The notes under the pieces were generated by a model, which worked only from the letters and a program-made list of their open reading frames with translations, ran no database searches and had not been told where the DNA came from. A stretch of DNA of 64,000 nucleotides from an uncultured Clostridia bacterium (GTDB taxonomy: Bacteria; Bacillota; Clostridia; UMGS1810). Position numbers and translations under genes: made by a program. The stretch covers positions 1-64,000 of the forward strand of contig CAKSTL010000006.1 of the NCBI GenBank assembly GCA_934500875.1, written 5' to 3'. This document shows, in pieces, positions 15,579 through 25,193 of the stretch (its first letter is position 1; every line of letters starts with the position of its first letter).

Positions 15579-16691
15579 ATGAAAATGGCAGGAATTATTT
15601 TTTCAAACATTTATGACAACACCTTGGGCGAGCTTACAAAAAAGAGAACGGTTGCGTCCGTTCCTTTCGGCGGACGTTACCGTCAGATAGACTTTGTTTT
15701 GTCAAATATGGTAAATTCGGGTATAACAACCGTCGGAATTATCACAAAATATCATTATCAGTCGCTTATGGATCACCTCGGAACGTCAAGCGAGTGGGAT
15801 TTGGACAGAAAAAACGGAGGACTTTTTATAATTCCGCCGTTTGCCGATAAAAGCACCGAGGTTTACAAGGGCAAAATAGAAGCCCTCTACGGCGCTTTGT
15901 CCTTCCTTAAAAAGGCGGAGGGCGACTATGTGGTTATGTCCGATTCGGTCAACGTGTGCAATATAGATTACGAGGATGTTTTGGAGTCGCACATAAAATC
16001 GGGTGCGGATATAACGGTTGTTGCAAGCAAGGAAAAAGAAGCGAGAGAGGACAGAAAAATTCTTCTTAAAACCGACGAAAACAACCGTGCGAGCGATGTA
16101 ATCATTGACTGCATACCCGCAGGGGACGACTTTGTGGGAATGGGTATGTTTATAATCGACAGAAAAATGCTTATCGACCTTGTTCAAAGGTGCGTTGCAA
16201 GAGGGCTTTATCACTTTGAAAGAGATTATTTGCAGCCCAATTTCAACAGCGGCAGAATAAGTATAAACGTTTATGAATTTAAAGGCGTCGTTTTGCGCAA
16301 TACAAGCGTTTCGTCCTATTTTAACAATAATTTCAGGCTTCTCGATTATGACGTGCGCAAAAATATATTCAATCCCCGTTCGCCCATTTATACAAAGGTG
16401 CGTGACGAGGCGCCGACCTATTACGGCAAAGAGTCGCTTGTTGACGACTGCCTTGTTGCCGACGGCTGCGTTATAGACGGCAAAGCGGAGAGGTGCGTTA
16501 TTTTCAGAGATGTTGAAATCGAGGAAGGCGCAAGCGTTAAAAATTCTGTCATTATGCAGGGCGTAAAAATAGGAAAGGGCAGCAGAATTGAAAACGTAAT
16601 TCTGGATAAGGACGTTGAAATAGGCAGCGAAAGAACGCTTATAGGCGCACACAATTCGCCGCTTATAATAAGCAAGGGCGAAAAAATATAA
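15579..16691 (+). CDS. glgD: GlgD, regulatory paralogue of ADP-glucose pyrophosphorylase
   Basis: A 370-residue GlgC paralogue. It keeps VASVPFGGRYRQIDFVLSN and NSGITTVGIITKYHYQSL, but the N-terminal GGQGSRL loop is replaced by IIFSNIYDNTLGEL and the GDH active-site segment by SDSVNVCNIDYED, as in GlgD proteins. Family knowledge: GlgD is inactive or weakly active alone and increases the activity of GlgC in a hetero-oligomer. It starts 15 nt after glgC with a GGGGG ribosome site. Confidence 0.93.
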   Translation: MKMAGIIFSNIYDNTLGELTKKRTVASVPFGGRYRQIDFVLSNMVNSGITTVGIITKYHYQSLMDHLGTSSEWDLDRKNGGLFIIPPFADKSTEVYKGKIEALYGALSFLKKAEGDYVVMSDSVNVCNIDYEDVLESHIKSGADITVVASKEKEAREDRKILLKTDENNRASDVIIDCIPAGDDFVGMGMFIIDRKMLIDLVQRCVARGLYHFERDYLQPNFNSGRISINVYEFKGVVLRNTSVSSYFNNNFRLLDYDVRKNIFNPRSPIYTKVRDEAPTYYGKESLVDDCLVADGCVIDGKAERCVIFRDVEIEEGASVKNSVIMQGVKIGKGSRIENVILDKDVEIGSERTLIGAHNSPLIISKGEKI

Positions 16692-16763
16692 GATGTGCAA
16701 AACACCGGGTTTTAAAGGGATTTTTGCCCGTTTGCCCAAGGTTTTCGGAAGGAGTACAAAACT

Positions 16764-18188
16764 TTGAATATTTTGTTTGCGGCGTCCGAGGCGGCGCCCT
16801 TTATAAAGACGGGAGGGCTGGGCGACGTTGCCCAGTCGCTGCCGCAGCAGCTTGAAAAGGAAGAAAACGTTGAAGTGCGTGTTGTAATTCCTTATTATAA
16901 ATCCATAAAGGAAAATCCTTCTTTTAAGGTGCAGTTTTTAACAAGCTTCGGCGTTGACCTTGCGTGGAGAAGGGTGCACGTCGGCGTTTTTACCGCACTC
17001 TATAAGGGCGTTACCTACTATCTTATAGATAACGAATTTTATTTTTACCGTGACGGATGCTACGGATTTTTTGATGACGGCGAGCGCTATGCCTATTTTT
17101 CAAAGGCAATTCTCGAAATGCTTATGCATATAGATTTTGCGCCCGATATTATTCACATCAACGACTGGCAAACAGCTCTTGTGCCGGTGTTTTTGCGTGC
17201 GCAATACAGCCATATGGAAAAATTTGCAAGAATAAGAACTGTGCTTACAATTCATAACATTGAGTATCAGGGAAAGGTGCCAAACGAGTTTCTTTCGTAC
17301 GTTCTCGGTCTTGACGAGGGTATGAGAAACGTGCTTACCTACGGCGACTGTTTAAACTTTTTGAAGGCGGCGATTGTGCTGTGTGATAAAATCACAACCG
17401 TTTCAAAAACTTATTCTTACGAAATAAGATATGCGTATTATGCGCACGGGCTTGAAAAAATACTTGAAGAAAATTCATATAAACTGTGCGGAATTACAAA
17501 CGGCATAAATACCGATATTTTTAATCCCAATAAGGATAAAAATATTTATTTTAACTACAAAGCCGGCGAGGTTTTGAAAAAGCAGGACAATAAAAAAGCG
17601 CTTCAGAAAGAGCTTGGCCTTGAGCAAAACGCCGAGGTGCCGGTGGTTTCAATGATTACCCGTCTTGTGTCGCATAAGGGTCTTGACCTTGTGGAGTGCG
17701 TTTCAAGAGAGATAATGGAGCTGGGTGTGCAGTTTGTAATTGTCGGAACGGGCGACGAAAAGTATGAAAATCATTTCCGCCATATGGCGTATGTATATCC
17801 GGGAAGGGTTTCGGCAAACATTAAGTTTGACACCGCCCTTGCAAGCAAGGTTTATGCCGGCTCGGATATATTTTTGATGCCGTCAAAAAGCGAGCCGTGC
17901 GGGCTTTCGCAGCTTATTGCAATGCGCTACGGCACAATTCCCGTTGTGCGTGAAACGGGCGGTCTTTTTGACACTGTTCCGGCGCTTAATACCGAAACGC
18001 TTGAGGGCAGAGGCTTTACCTTCAAGGTTTATAATGCGCACGATATGCTCGACGCTGTAAGACGTGCGGTTGAATTTTATTATGACAAGGTTAAATACAC
18101 CAAGGTTGTTAAAAATATTATGAAATATGATTGCAGCTGGAAAAAAGCTGCGGGCGAATATATCAATGTTTACAACAGCATCATATAA
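16764..18188 (+). CDS. glgA: Glycogen synthase (ADP-glucose dependent, GT5)
   Basis: A 474-residue GT5 glycogen synthase. KTGGLGDVAQSLP at the N-terminus is the ADP-glucose-binding loop; HINDWQTALVP, LTIHNIEYQG, the VSHKGLDLV segment and PSKSEPCGLSQLIAMRYG with the C-terminal catalytic Glu are all present. The start is TTG, preceded by GGAAGGAG; no ATG lies close to the conserved NILFAASEAAPF N-terminus, so the TTG is well supported. Confidence 0.95.
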   Translation: MNILFAASEAAPFIKTGGLGDVAQSLPQQLEKEENVEVRVVIPYYKSIKENPSFKVQFLTSFGVDLAWRRVHVGVFTALYKGVTYYLIDNEFYFYRDGCYGFFDDGERYAYFSKAILEMLMHIDFAPDIIHINDWQTALVPVFLRAQYSHMEKFARIRTVLTIHNIEYQGKVPNEFLSYVLGLDEGMRNVLTYGDCLNFLKAAIVLCDKITTVSKTYSYEIRYAYYAHGLEKILEENSYKLCGITNGINTDIFNPNKDKNIYFNYKAGEVLKKQDNKKALQKELGLEQNAEVPVVSMITRLVSHKGLDLVECVSREIMELGVQFVIVGTGDEKYENHFRHMAYVYPGRVSANIKFDTALASKVYAGSDIFLMPSKSEPCGLSQLIAMRYGTIPVVRETGGLFDTVPALNTETLEGRGFTFKVYNAHDMLDAVRRAVEFYYDKVKYTKVVKNIMKYDCSWKKAAGEYINVYNSII

Positions 18189-18230
18189 TTAAAAGGTGCA
18201 GTGAAAAAAGCTTAAGGGGGAATTTTAATT

Positions 18231-20633
18231 ATGAAAAAGGAAGAAGTGACAAATCTCCTTAACACGAAATGTATGAACGTGTTCGGCTGCTCGATTGACG
18301 AGGCAACCGAAAAACAGGCGTATAAAACGCTTTGTTATGTCGTAAAGGATTTGCTTGCCGAAAAAAGAAGCAAATTTGCAAAGCAGTATAAGGAAAAAGA
18401 AGGAAAACAGGTTTACTATATGTCAATGGAGTTTCTTGTGGGAACATCCCTTAGAAACAACCTTTATAACCTCGGTATGGAAAGCATTTTCAAAAGCGTT
18501 TTAAAGCAGAAAAAGATTGACCTTAACTCGCTTTATGCAATGGAGCCGGACGCAGGACTGGGCAACGGCGGTCTGGGAAGGCTTGCGTCGTGCTATATGG
18601 ACGCTATGACAAGCCTCGGTATGATGGGAACGGGTTTTTCAATCCGTTACGAATTCGGCATTTTCAAACAGAAAATCGTTGACGGCTGGCAGATGGAGTT
18701 TCCCGATAACTGGCTTGAAATGGGCGACGTGTGGCTTAACAGACGTGAGGATGAATCGTTTATCATAAAATTCGGCGGCACTCTTAAAGAAGAGTGGACG
18801 GACGGAAAATTAAAGGTTACTCACGAAAATTATCAGCCCGTTATGGCAGTGCCTTACGATATGTATATTTCCGGCTACGACACCGACGCTGTGAACAAGC
18901 TTGTTCTGTGGAGTGCAAAATCGCCGAACAATCTTGATATGACTGCGTTTTCACGGGGCGAATATGTGCGCTCTCTTGAAGAAAACACTATGGCGGAGGT
19001 AATTTCAAAAATCCTTTATCCTGCCGACGACCACATAGAAGGAAAGCGCCTCAGAATAAAGCAGCAGTACCTTTTGGTGTCCGCTTCGCTTCAGAGCATA
19101 CTTTTAAAGCACCTTAAAAAATATAAAACGCTCGATAACCTTCCCGATAAGGTTGCAATTCATATAAACGACACGCATCCCGCACTCTGCGTGCCCGAGC
19201 TTACAAGAATTCTTATAGACGAATACGGCTACGACTGGGATAAAGCGTGGGATATCGTTACAAGAACGCTTACCTACACAAATCATACCGTTATGAGCGA
19301 GGCGCTCGAGCGCTGGCCCGAAAGCCTGTTTTCGGCAGAACTTCCGAGAATTTATCAGATTGTGCTTGAAATCAACCGCCGTCTGGTACAGAGGCTTAAC
19401 GAATTTTACCCCGGCGATATCGCAAAAATCGAATATATGTCGCCCGTTGCGCACGGCGAAGTGCGTATGGCAAATCTTTGCCTTGCCGCCTGCCATAAGG
19501 TTAACGGCGTGTCAAAGCTGCACAGCGATATTCTTATAAACAGCATTTTTAAAGATTATTACAATATCGAGCCCGATAAGTTTACAAACGTTACAAACGG
19601 AATTGCCTACAGAAGATGGCTCTGTCAGTCAAATCCCGAGCTTTCATCGCTTATAAAGAACCTTATCGGCGATAAGTTTGTGCACGACGCTACGGCGCTT
19701 GAGGGTCTTTTAAAATATAAGGGCGATAAAAACGTGCTTGAGTCGCTGCAAAAAATCAAGCTTACCAAAAAACAGGCGCTTGCAAAATATATTTCGGTTT
19801 CAAACGGCATAAACGTTGACCCGTCATCAATCTTTGACGTGCAGATTAAGAGGCTTCACGAATATAAACGCCAGCTTCTTAACGTTTTGCAGATTTTGCA
19901 TATGTATAACATTATAAAAGATAATCCCAATGCGGATATCACGCCGAGAACGTTTGTTTTTGCGGCAAAGGCTTCGGCGGGCTACATTATGGCAAAGCAG
20001 ATTATCCGCCTTATTTCGGCGGTTGCCGAGCTTGTGGATTCGGACGCTTCGGTGCGTGACAAAATCAAGGTTGTGTTTATAGAAGATTATAAAGTGTCGC
20101 TTGCTGAAATTATCATTCCGGCGGCAGAAATTTCGGAGCAGATTTCCATTGCCGGAAAAGAAGCGTCGGGAACGGGAAATATGAAGCTTATGATAAACGG
20201 CGCAGTAACGCTCGGAACGCTTGACGGCGCAAACGTTGAAATATGCGAGCAGGTCGGAAAGGAAAACATTTTTCTATTCGGTATGACCGCACCCGAGGTT
20301 GAAGAATTGTGGAGAAAGGGATACAATCCGAACTTCTTTATCACGCCCGAGCTTAAAAGAGTGCTTGATATGCTCACATCCGGCATACTCGGCACACGCT
20401 TTGACGATATTTCAAAATCGCTTCTTACAAATTCGTTCGGCACGGCGGACGCATATATGACAATTGCGGATTTCGAGTCGTACAGACAGGCGCAGGAGAG
20501 AGTGGGCAAGGCATATCTCGATAAAGATAAATTTACCGATATGTCGCTTGTAAACATTGCAAAAGCAGGCATTTTCTCGGCAGACCGTGCGGTTTCGGAA
20601 TATGCGAAAAACATTTGGAATATAAAGATTTGA
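18231..20633 (+). CDS. glgP: Glycogen/starch phosphorylase (GT35)
   Basis: An 800-residue phosphorylase. GLGNGGLGRLASCYMDAM near residue 105, RLHEYKRQLLN and GTGNMKLMINGAVTLGTLDG with the pyridoxal-phosphate lysine at about residue 652 are all present. It releases glucose-1-phosphate from glycogen chain ends. Synthesis and breakdown genes in one operon imply post-transcriptional or allosteric control of direction. An ATG with AAGGGGGAA upstream fixes the start. Confidence 0.95.
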   Translation: MKKEEVTNLLNTKCMNVFGCSIDEATEKQAYKTLCYVVKDLLAEKRSKFAKQYKEKEGKQVYYMSMEFLVGTSLRNNLYNLGMESIFKSVLKQKKIDLNSLYAMEPDAGLGNGGLGRLASCYMDAMTSLGMMGTGFSIRYEFGIFKQKIVDGWQMEFPDNWLEMGDVWLNRREDESFIIKFGGTLKEEWTDGKLKVTHENYQPVMAVPYDMYISGYDTDAVNKLVLWSAKSPNNLDMTAFSRGEYVRSLEENTMAEVISKILYPADDHIEGKRLRIKQQYLLVSASLQSILLKHLKKYKTLDNLPDKVAIHINDTHPALCVPELTRILIDEYGYDWDKAWDIVTRTLTYTNHTVMSEALERWPESLFSAELPRIYQIVLEINRRLVQRLNEFYPGDIAKIEYMSPVAHGEVRMANLCLAACHKVNGVSKLHSDILINSIFKDYYNIEPDKFTNVTNGIAYRRWLCQSNPELSSLIKNLIGDKFVHDATALEGLLKYKGDKNVLESLQKIKLTKKQALAKYISVSNGINVDPSSIFDVQIKRLHEYKRQLLNVLQILHMYNIIKDNPNADITPRTFVFAAKASAGYIMAKQIIRLISAVAELVDSDASVRDKIKVVFIEDYKVSLAEIIIPAAEISEQISIAGKEASGTGNMKLMINGAVTLGTLDGANVEICEQVGKENIFLFGMTAPEVEELWRKGYNPNFFITPELKRVLDMLTSGILGTRFDDISKSLLTNSFGTADAYMTIADFESYRQAQERVGKAYLDKDKFTDMSLVNIAKAGIFSADRAVSEYAKNIWNIKI

Positions 20634-20642
20634 AGATAAGTT

Positions 20643-22493
20643 ATGAGAATACTCTTTGACAGCAAAAATGAATTTTATAAAAAGCCGTTCGGCTCGCTCA
20701 GGACGGACGAAAGATGCGAAATAAAAATAAAAATTCCCAAAAACTGCGAAACGCAAAAGTGTTTTTTGATTTTGGAGAGAAGCGACGGATTTTTTATGCA
20801 GCAGCCGCTTTCGCATCTTTCGGACGACGGCGCATACGAGGTGTTTTCGTGCCTGTTTGCGCTGCCGTTCTGCGGTCTTTACCGCTATTATTTTAAAATC
20901 GAAACACGTCATTCGTCCTTTAATCTGTTTAAATACGGCTCGGGAGATACAAATATTTCGGAAGGGTCAAAATGGCAGGTTACCTGCTATGACAAAGCGT
21001 ATGATACGCCCGAATTTTTTAAAGGAAGGGTGTATTATCAGATTTTTCCCGACCGCTTTTTTGAGGGAAAACCGTCGCCTGATTTGGCAGGAAAGCTTGA
21101 GCCGTACACCGTTCATAAGTCAAAATCGGAGTCGCCCTCCTTTTTGCCGGATGACGAGGGCGAAATTTTAAACAACGACTTTTTTGGCGGAAATCTCAAC
21201 GGAATACGCGAAAAACTTGACTATATAAAGTCGCTCGGCGTGGGCGTTATTTATATCAATCCGATATTTTTTGCGTTTTCAAATCACCGCTACGATACGG
21301 CGGATTATAAAAAAATCGACCCTATGCTGGGCTGCGACGAAGATTTTGCAGCCCTTTGCGAGAGCGCACATCAAAAGGAAATGAAGGTTATAATCGACTG
21401 TGCTTTTTCGCATACCGGCAGCAACAGCATATATTTTGACAAAAAGAAAATCTTCGGCGGCGGTGCGTACAGCGACGAAAATTCGCCTTACCGAAGCTGG
21501 TATTCGTTTTCGCAGTATCCCGAAAAATACACCTCGTGGTGGGGCATTGACACGCTTCCGTGCGTGGACGAATTAAATCCCGATTTTATGAATTATGTCA
21601 TTTTCGACCAAGATTCGGTGCTTGCAAAGTGGCTCGGTCTGGGTGCGGACGGCGTTCGGCTTGATGTTGCGGATGAGCTTCCCGACGAGTTTATTGCGGC
21701 GCTCACAAAAAGGGTTAAGCAAATAAAAAAGGACGCTCTTGTTATGGGCGAGGTGTGGGAGGATGCGTCAAACAAAGAAAGCTACGGCGTTTTGCGCAAA
21801 TATTTTTCACATTCCGAGCTTGATTCGGTTATGAATTATCCTTATCAGAACATTATTATCGGCTTTGCAAACGGCGCAGTAACCGGTTTTTCGTTTGCCG
21901 ATACCGTTATGACCATTGCCGAAAATTATCCCAAGCCCGTTCTGGACTGCGTTATGACAAGCCTTTCAACGCACGATACGTTAAGAATTTTAACGGCGCT
22001 TATGCCCAATGTCGTTCACCTTACACGTGAGCAAAAGGCAGTTTACAAAATGAGTGATGATGACAGAAAAATAGCGCTGTCAAAAGAAAAACTCTGCGCT
22101 GCGCTGCAGTTTACGCTTCCCGGGTGCGCCTGCATTTACTACGGCGACGAGGCGGGCAGCGAGGGGTTTGAGGACCCGTTCAACCGCACGTTTTATCCGT
22201 GGCAAAATCAGGATTTTGACCTTATTGAGTATTACAAATCGCTTGCAAAGCTTAAAAATTCTCATTCTGCGCTGAGAACGGGACGTGTTTCGTTTTTGTG
22301 GCAGAACGGTCATAATTTTGCGTTTGAGCGAAAGGATGAAAACGAGCGTCTTGTTATTTACGCAAATGCTGACGACGATCCGTTTTTTGTGGACTGCGAA
22401 AAGGGAAACGTTCTTTTTTCGGTTGGCTGCGCATACGAAGAAAACCGTCTTACCGTTTGCAAAAACGGTGCGGCTGTTGTGAAAAATTTATAG
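20643..22493 (+). CDS. GH13 alpha-amylase family enzyme (neopullulanase/cyclomaltodextrinase-like)
   Basis: A 616-residue cytoplasmic enzyme with no signal peptide. Residues about 1-120 resemble the N-terminal beta domain of neopullulanase/cyclomaltodextrinase enzymes. The barrel begins VYYQIFPDRFFEGKP and contains NPIFFAFSNHRYDTADY, GVRLDVADELP with the nucleophile Asp, VMGEVWEDA with the acid/base Glu, and STHDTLRI. It probably cleaves short or branched maltodextrins released from glycogen by GlgP. It starts 9 nt after glgP, so it is the last gene of the operon. Exact specificity (debranching, pullulan, cyclodextrin) cannot be read from the sequence. Confidence 0.85.
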   Translation: MRILFDSKNEFYKKPFGSLRTDERCEIKIKIPKNCETQKCFLILERSDGFFMQQPLSHLSDDGAYEVFSCLFALPFCGLYRYYFKIETRHSSFNLFKYGSGDTNISEGSKWQVTCYDKAYDTPEFFKGRVYYQIFPDRFFEGKPSPDLAGKLEPYTVHKSKSESPSFLPDDEGEILNNDFFGGNLNGIREKLDYIKSLGVGVIYINPIFFAFSNHRYDTADYKKIDPMLGCDEDFAALCESAHQKEMKVIIDCAFSHTGSNSIYFDKKKIFGGGAYSDENSPYRSWYSFSQYPEKYTSWWGIDTLPCVDELNPDFMNYVIFDQDSVLAKWLGLGADGVRLDVADELPDEFIAALTKRVKQIKKDALVMGEVWEDASNKESYGVLRKYFSHSELDSVMNYPYQNIIIGFANGAVTGFSFADTVMTIAENYPKPVLDCVMTSLSTHDTLRILTALMPNVVHLTREQKAVYKMSDDDRKIALSKEKLCAALQFTLPGCACIYYGDEAGSEGFEDPFNRTFYPWQNQDFDLIEYYKSLAKLKNSHSALRTGRVSFLWQNGHNFAFERKDENERLVIYANADDDPFFVDCEKGNVLFSVGCAYEENRLTVCKNGAAVVKNL

Positions 22494-22558
22494 TAAATAA
22501 GCCTTAAAAAACATAATGCACTGCAAAAATTCATATACATTTATTATTCAGCAAAGGT

Positions 22559-22831
22559 AGCCGAAAGAAAGTAATCCGAACCCGCCTGAAAAGGCATAAT
22601 TTCGGCATCTTTTGGCTTGTCATCTTTGCAAGGCGTTAGCCTTGCTTCATCTTCCGCACCAAAATCTGCTCAAAATTCTATTCTTTTCAGGTTGAAGAAT
22701 TTTGAGAGGCGGATTTTTGATTGCGCAAGGCAAAAACGCAGGTAATCCTGACGGATTACCGAGTATTTTAACGAAGTCGAAAGCGAAAATCCGCCTCTCA
22801 AAATCGGAGTTCGGATTACTTTCTTTCGGCT
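22559..22831. repeat. Inverted-repeat element 1 with 23-bp perfect ends
   Basis: AGCCGAAAGAAAGTAATCCG and three more bases at 22559-22581 are repeated as a perfect inverted 23-mer at 22809-22831. Inside, a second inverted pair of about 20 bp (GAGAGGCGGATTTT at 22699-22718 with its complement at 22786-22805) brackets a core with CAAGGCAAAAA and AATCCTGACGGATT (22726-22776). There is also a GCAAGGC/GCCTTGC hairpin. No gene is encoded. It looks like a MITE-like or hairpin-forming intergenic element. I see no transposase, and a target duplication was not evident. It sits between the glycogen operon and the M23 peptidase gene and may act as a transcription barrier. Confidence 0.75.
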
Positions 22832-22851
22832 GTAAGTGGGTGAATTTTGCG

Positions 22852-23859
22852 GTGCATTTTTTTAAAAGAAAAATCGCCACGCTGTGCGCATTGGCAATTT
22901 TTGCGCTGTTTGCGCTGTTTACGGCGGTAAACGTCAGCGAAAAAACAACCGAAACGGCAGGCGATTACATAAAATGGGTGGATTTTTCGGTTACGAGCGA
23001 GGCTATGAGCAAGGCATATAAATATGATGTCAAAACGAAGTCTGAAAAAAACCATATTGACTGGATAGAGCTTCTTGCTCTGTGCGCAGAAAAGTGCGGC
23101 GGTAATTTTAAAAATTTTGACGCATCGTATATGGAAAGCTGTGCAGACCGCCTTAAGGAGGGCGCTGACGCAGACAAGATATGCCTTAACAAAAAATATT
23201 TTGATTATTACAAAGAGGCATACAATGCCGTTCTGGGCGGATTTGTGGGCGAATTTTATACCAAAAAGGACGGTGAATGGTGCGAAAATTACGGTCTTAA
23301 AGCGTTTTCGCCCATTGCCGCAGGCTACGGATTTTCGCACTACAAGGATTTTGGCAGCAGCCGTACATACGGCTTTAAGCGAAAGCACCTCGGCAACGAC
23401 CTTATGGGCGGCATAGGAACGCCGATAATTTGCGTGGAATCGGGCACTGTTGAGGTTATGGGCTGGAACCGTTACGGCGGCTGGAGGGTTGGAATACGCA
23501 GTTTTGACAGGCAGCGCTACTATTATTATGCGCATCTGCGCAAGGATTTTCCGTTTAACACGCACCTTAAAGAGGGCGATACGGTAAGCGCCGGCGAGGT
23601 TATAGGATATCTCGGTATGACGGGCTACAGCACAAAAGAAAATGTCAACAACATCAATATTGCGCACCTGCATTTCGGTATGCAGATAATTTTTGACGAG
23701 GTGCAGAAGGACGGAAACAACGAAATATGGATTGACGTGTATGAAATTACAGAATTTCTGAATAAAAACAGGTCGGCGGTGGAAAAAATCGACGGCGAGA
23801 AAAACCACAGGCGGAAAAATGCGTTTTATGAGAGATTAATTGCGGAAAACGGGGGATAA
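22852..23859 (+). CDS. M23 (LytM-type) metallopeptidase, membrane-anchored
   Basis: About 335 residues from the proposed GTG start: a short basic N-terminus, one hydrophobic helix (IATLCALAIFALFALF), a helical middle region and a C-terminal M23 domain. Zinc ligands are visible in HLGNDLMGG (H and D) and HLHFGM (HxH). Family knowledge: these enzymes cut peptidoglycan cross-bridges or act as regulators. The reading frame is open 50 codons further upstream into inverted-repeat element 1, but those codons are repeat sequence; I prefer GTG at 22852, which follows GTGGGTG. The polysaccharide deacetylase gene begins 1 nt after its stop, suggesting joint wall or cortex modification. Confidence 0.82.
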   Translation: MHFFKRKIATLCALAIFALFALFTAVNVSEKTTETAGDYIKWVDFSVTSEAMSKAYKYDVKTKSEKNHIDWIELLALCAEKCGGNFKNFDASYMESCADRLKEGADADKICLNKKYFDYYKEAYNAVLGGFVGEFYTKKDGEWCENYGLKAFSPIAAGYGFSHYKDFGSSRTYGFKRKHLGNDLMGGIGTPIICVESGTVEVMGWNRYGGWRVGIRSFDRQRYYYYAHLRKDFPFNTHLKEGDTVSAGEVIGYLGMTGYSTKENVNNINIAHLHFGMQIIFDEVQKDGNNEIWIDVYEITEFLNKNRSAVEKIDGEKNHRRKNAFYERLIAENGG

Positions 23860-23860
23860 T

Positions 23861-24712
23861 ATGTCGAGTAAAAATGTGGTTTTGTCGCTTTTGTGCGCAA
23901 TTATGCTCATTTGCTACAGTTTGTGTTCTTTCGCAACGCAGAAGGACGTTTTAACGGTTGCACAAAGGGACGGAATAAAGCTTCCGGTTGTGATGTATCA
24001 TATGGTTTTGGACGACGGCAAAAGGCTGGGAAAATTTGTGATTTCGCCCGACGAATTCAAGAGCGATATGCAGTATCTTAAGGATAACGGCTACACTTCG
24101 GTTGTGTTTTCCGACCTTGTTTCGTATGCCGAGGGGAAGTCAAATCTTCCCGAAAAGCCCGTTATGATAACTTTTGACGATGGATATTACAACAATTATC
24201 TTTTTGCATATCCCATACTTAAGGAATATAATTTTAAGGCGGTGCTGTCGGTTATCGGCATACAGAGCGAAAAATATTCAAAAAGCGGCGAAAGAAGCAA
24301 GTATTATTCGCATATGACGTGGGAGGATATTAAAAATGCTTCGGATGTTTTTGAAATTCAAAATCATTCGTACAATCTTCACACCTATAACAAAACGAGA
24401 AACGGCGCCAAAAAGCAGCAGGGCGAAAATAGCGGCGCATACAAGGATATGCTTTTTGAGGATTTAAAGAAAAACGAGAATATTATAAAAGAAAACACGG
24501 GCATTGACACCTTTGTTTTTACCTTTCCGTTCGGCTCGATGTGCTCCGACGCACACTCGGTTGTGAAAGATATGCTCGGATACAAAGGGAGTATGTCGTG
24601 TGAGGAAGGCATAAACTACATCACCCGTGACAAAGAATGTCTTTACAGGTTAAAGCGCTTTAACCGCCCGAGCGGCAAGACGAGCAAAGATTTTTTCGTA
24701 TTTGCGCAATAA
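23861..24712 (+). CDS. Polysaccharide deacetylase (NodB/CE4) with signal anchor
   Basis: About 283 residues; the ATG after GGGGG is the start. An N-terminal hydrophobic segment (VVLSLLCAIMLICYSLCSF) exports or anchors it. The CE4 motifs are visible: VVMYHMVL, MITFDDGYYNN (catalytic Asp and metal Asp) and EIQNHSYNLHTY for the His metal ligands, then FTFPFGS. It would de-N-acetylate peptidoglycan or another surface glycan. It is translationally linked to the M23 peptidase gene. Whether it serves vegetative wall or spore cortex is unknown. Confidence 0.85.
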   Translation: MSSKNVVLSLLCAIMLICYSLCSFATQKDVLTVAQRDGIKLPVVMYHMVLDDGKRLGKFVISPDEFKSDMQYLKDNGYTSVVFSDLVSYAEGKSNLPEKPVMITFDDGYYNNYLFAYPILKEYNFKAVLSVIGIQSEKYSKSGERSKYYSHMTWEDIKNASDVFEIQNHSYNLHTYNKTRNGAKKQQGENSGAYKDMLFEDLKKNENIIKENTGIDTFVFTFPFGSMCSDAHSVVKDMLGYKGSMSCEEGINYITRDKECLYRLKRFNRPSGKTSKDFFVFAQ

Positions 24713-24732
24713 AAATTTTTTTCAGACAGCAA

Positions 24733-24766
24733 AACAAACCCCTTGTAATTTCAAGGGGTTTTATAA
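24733..24766. terminator. Bidirectional terminator between convergent genes
   Basis: AAACCCCTT and AAGGGGTTT form a nine-pair stem with an eight-base loop and a T run on the plus side. The flanking genes are the deacetylase (plus) and rpsT (minus), so one hairpin can serve both. Confidence 0.85.
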
Positions 24767-24783
24767 TCAAACCAAACCAAGCC

Positions 24784-25047
24784 TTACGCTATTTTAGCAA
24801 GCTTGCCTGCAAGCTGAGATTTCTTTCTTGCAGCAGTATTTTTGTGCATAACACCTTTTGCAACTGCCTGGTCAAGCTTCTTAACGGTAAGCTTGAAAGA
24901 AATTTCTGCGTTAGCCTTATCAGCCTCTGCAACGTAAGCCTCAAAGCTTTTGATGCAAGTTTTGATGTTTGTTTTAATCATCTGATTTCTTAAAGTTTTA
25001 GTGTTTATAACTTTAACTCTTTTTTTAGCAGATTTAATATTAGGCAA
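24784..25047 (-). CDS. rpsT: 30S ribosomal protein S20
   Basis: An 87-residue basic helical protein: PNIKSAKKRVKVINTKTLRN at the start, HKNTAARKKSQLAGKLAKI at the end. It binds 16S rRNA in the small subunit body. The start is TTG at 25045-25047, exactly six bases after a GGAGGTG ribosome site and exactly where S20 proteins begin; an in-frame ATG further upstream lies before that site. A TTG start fits the self-repression known for S20 in other bacteria, but no dedicated regulatory structure was seen. Confidence 0.95.
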   Translation of the reverse strand: MPNIKSAKKRVKVINTKTLRNQMIKTNIKTCIKSFEAYVAEADKANAEISFKLTVKKLDQAVAKGVMHKNTAARKKSQLAGKLAKIA

Positions 25048-25147
25048 TGTATTCACCTCCACCCACAATATAACGACTTATAGTGTAACACAAATTATTT
25101 CAAATTGCAAGAGTTTTTTTGAAAAAATTTTTAAAAGCGTGTTTTTA

Positions 25148-25176
25148 TTGACACATTGAATTAAAATTGATACAAT
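25148..25176 (+). promoter_or_regulatory. Predicted sigma-A promoter of the PHP gene
   Basis: TTGACA at 25148-25153, a 17-base spacer and TACAAT at 25171-25176. The gene begins only 18 bases after the -10 box, so the 5' leader is very short. AGGGTG lies six bases before the ATG at 25194. Confidence 0.75.
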
Positions 25177-25193
25177 ATTAAAGGGTGAAAAAA

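Noticed and set aside
15786..16739. A 317-residue minus-strand ORF opposite glgD
   Set aside because: It is a shadow frame of a clearly conserved GlgD, with no motif and no ribosome site.
22816..23808. A 330-residue minus-strand ORF opposite the M23 peptidase
   Set aside because: The plus-strand frame has zinc-ligand motifs and a signal anchor; the minus frame has no recognisable domain or ribosome site.
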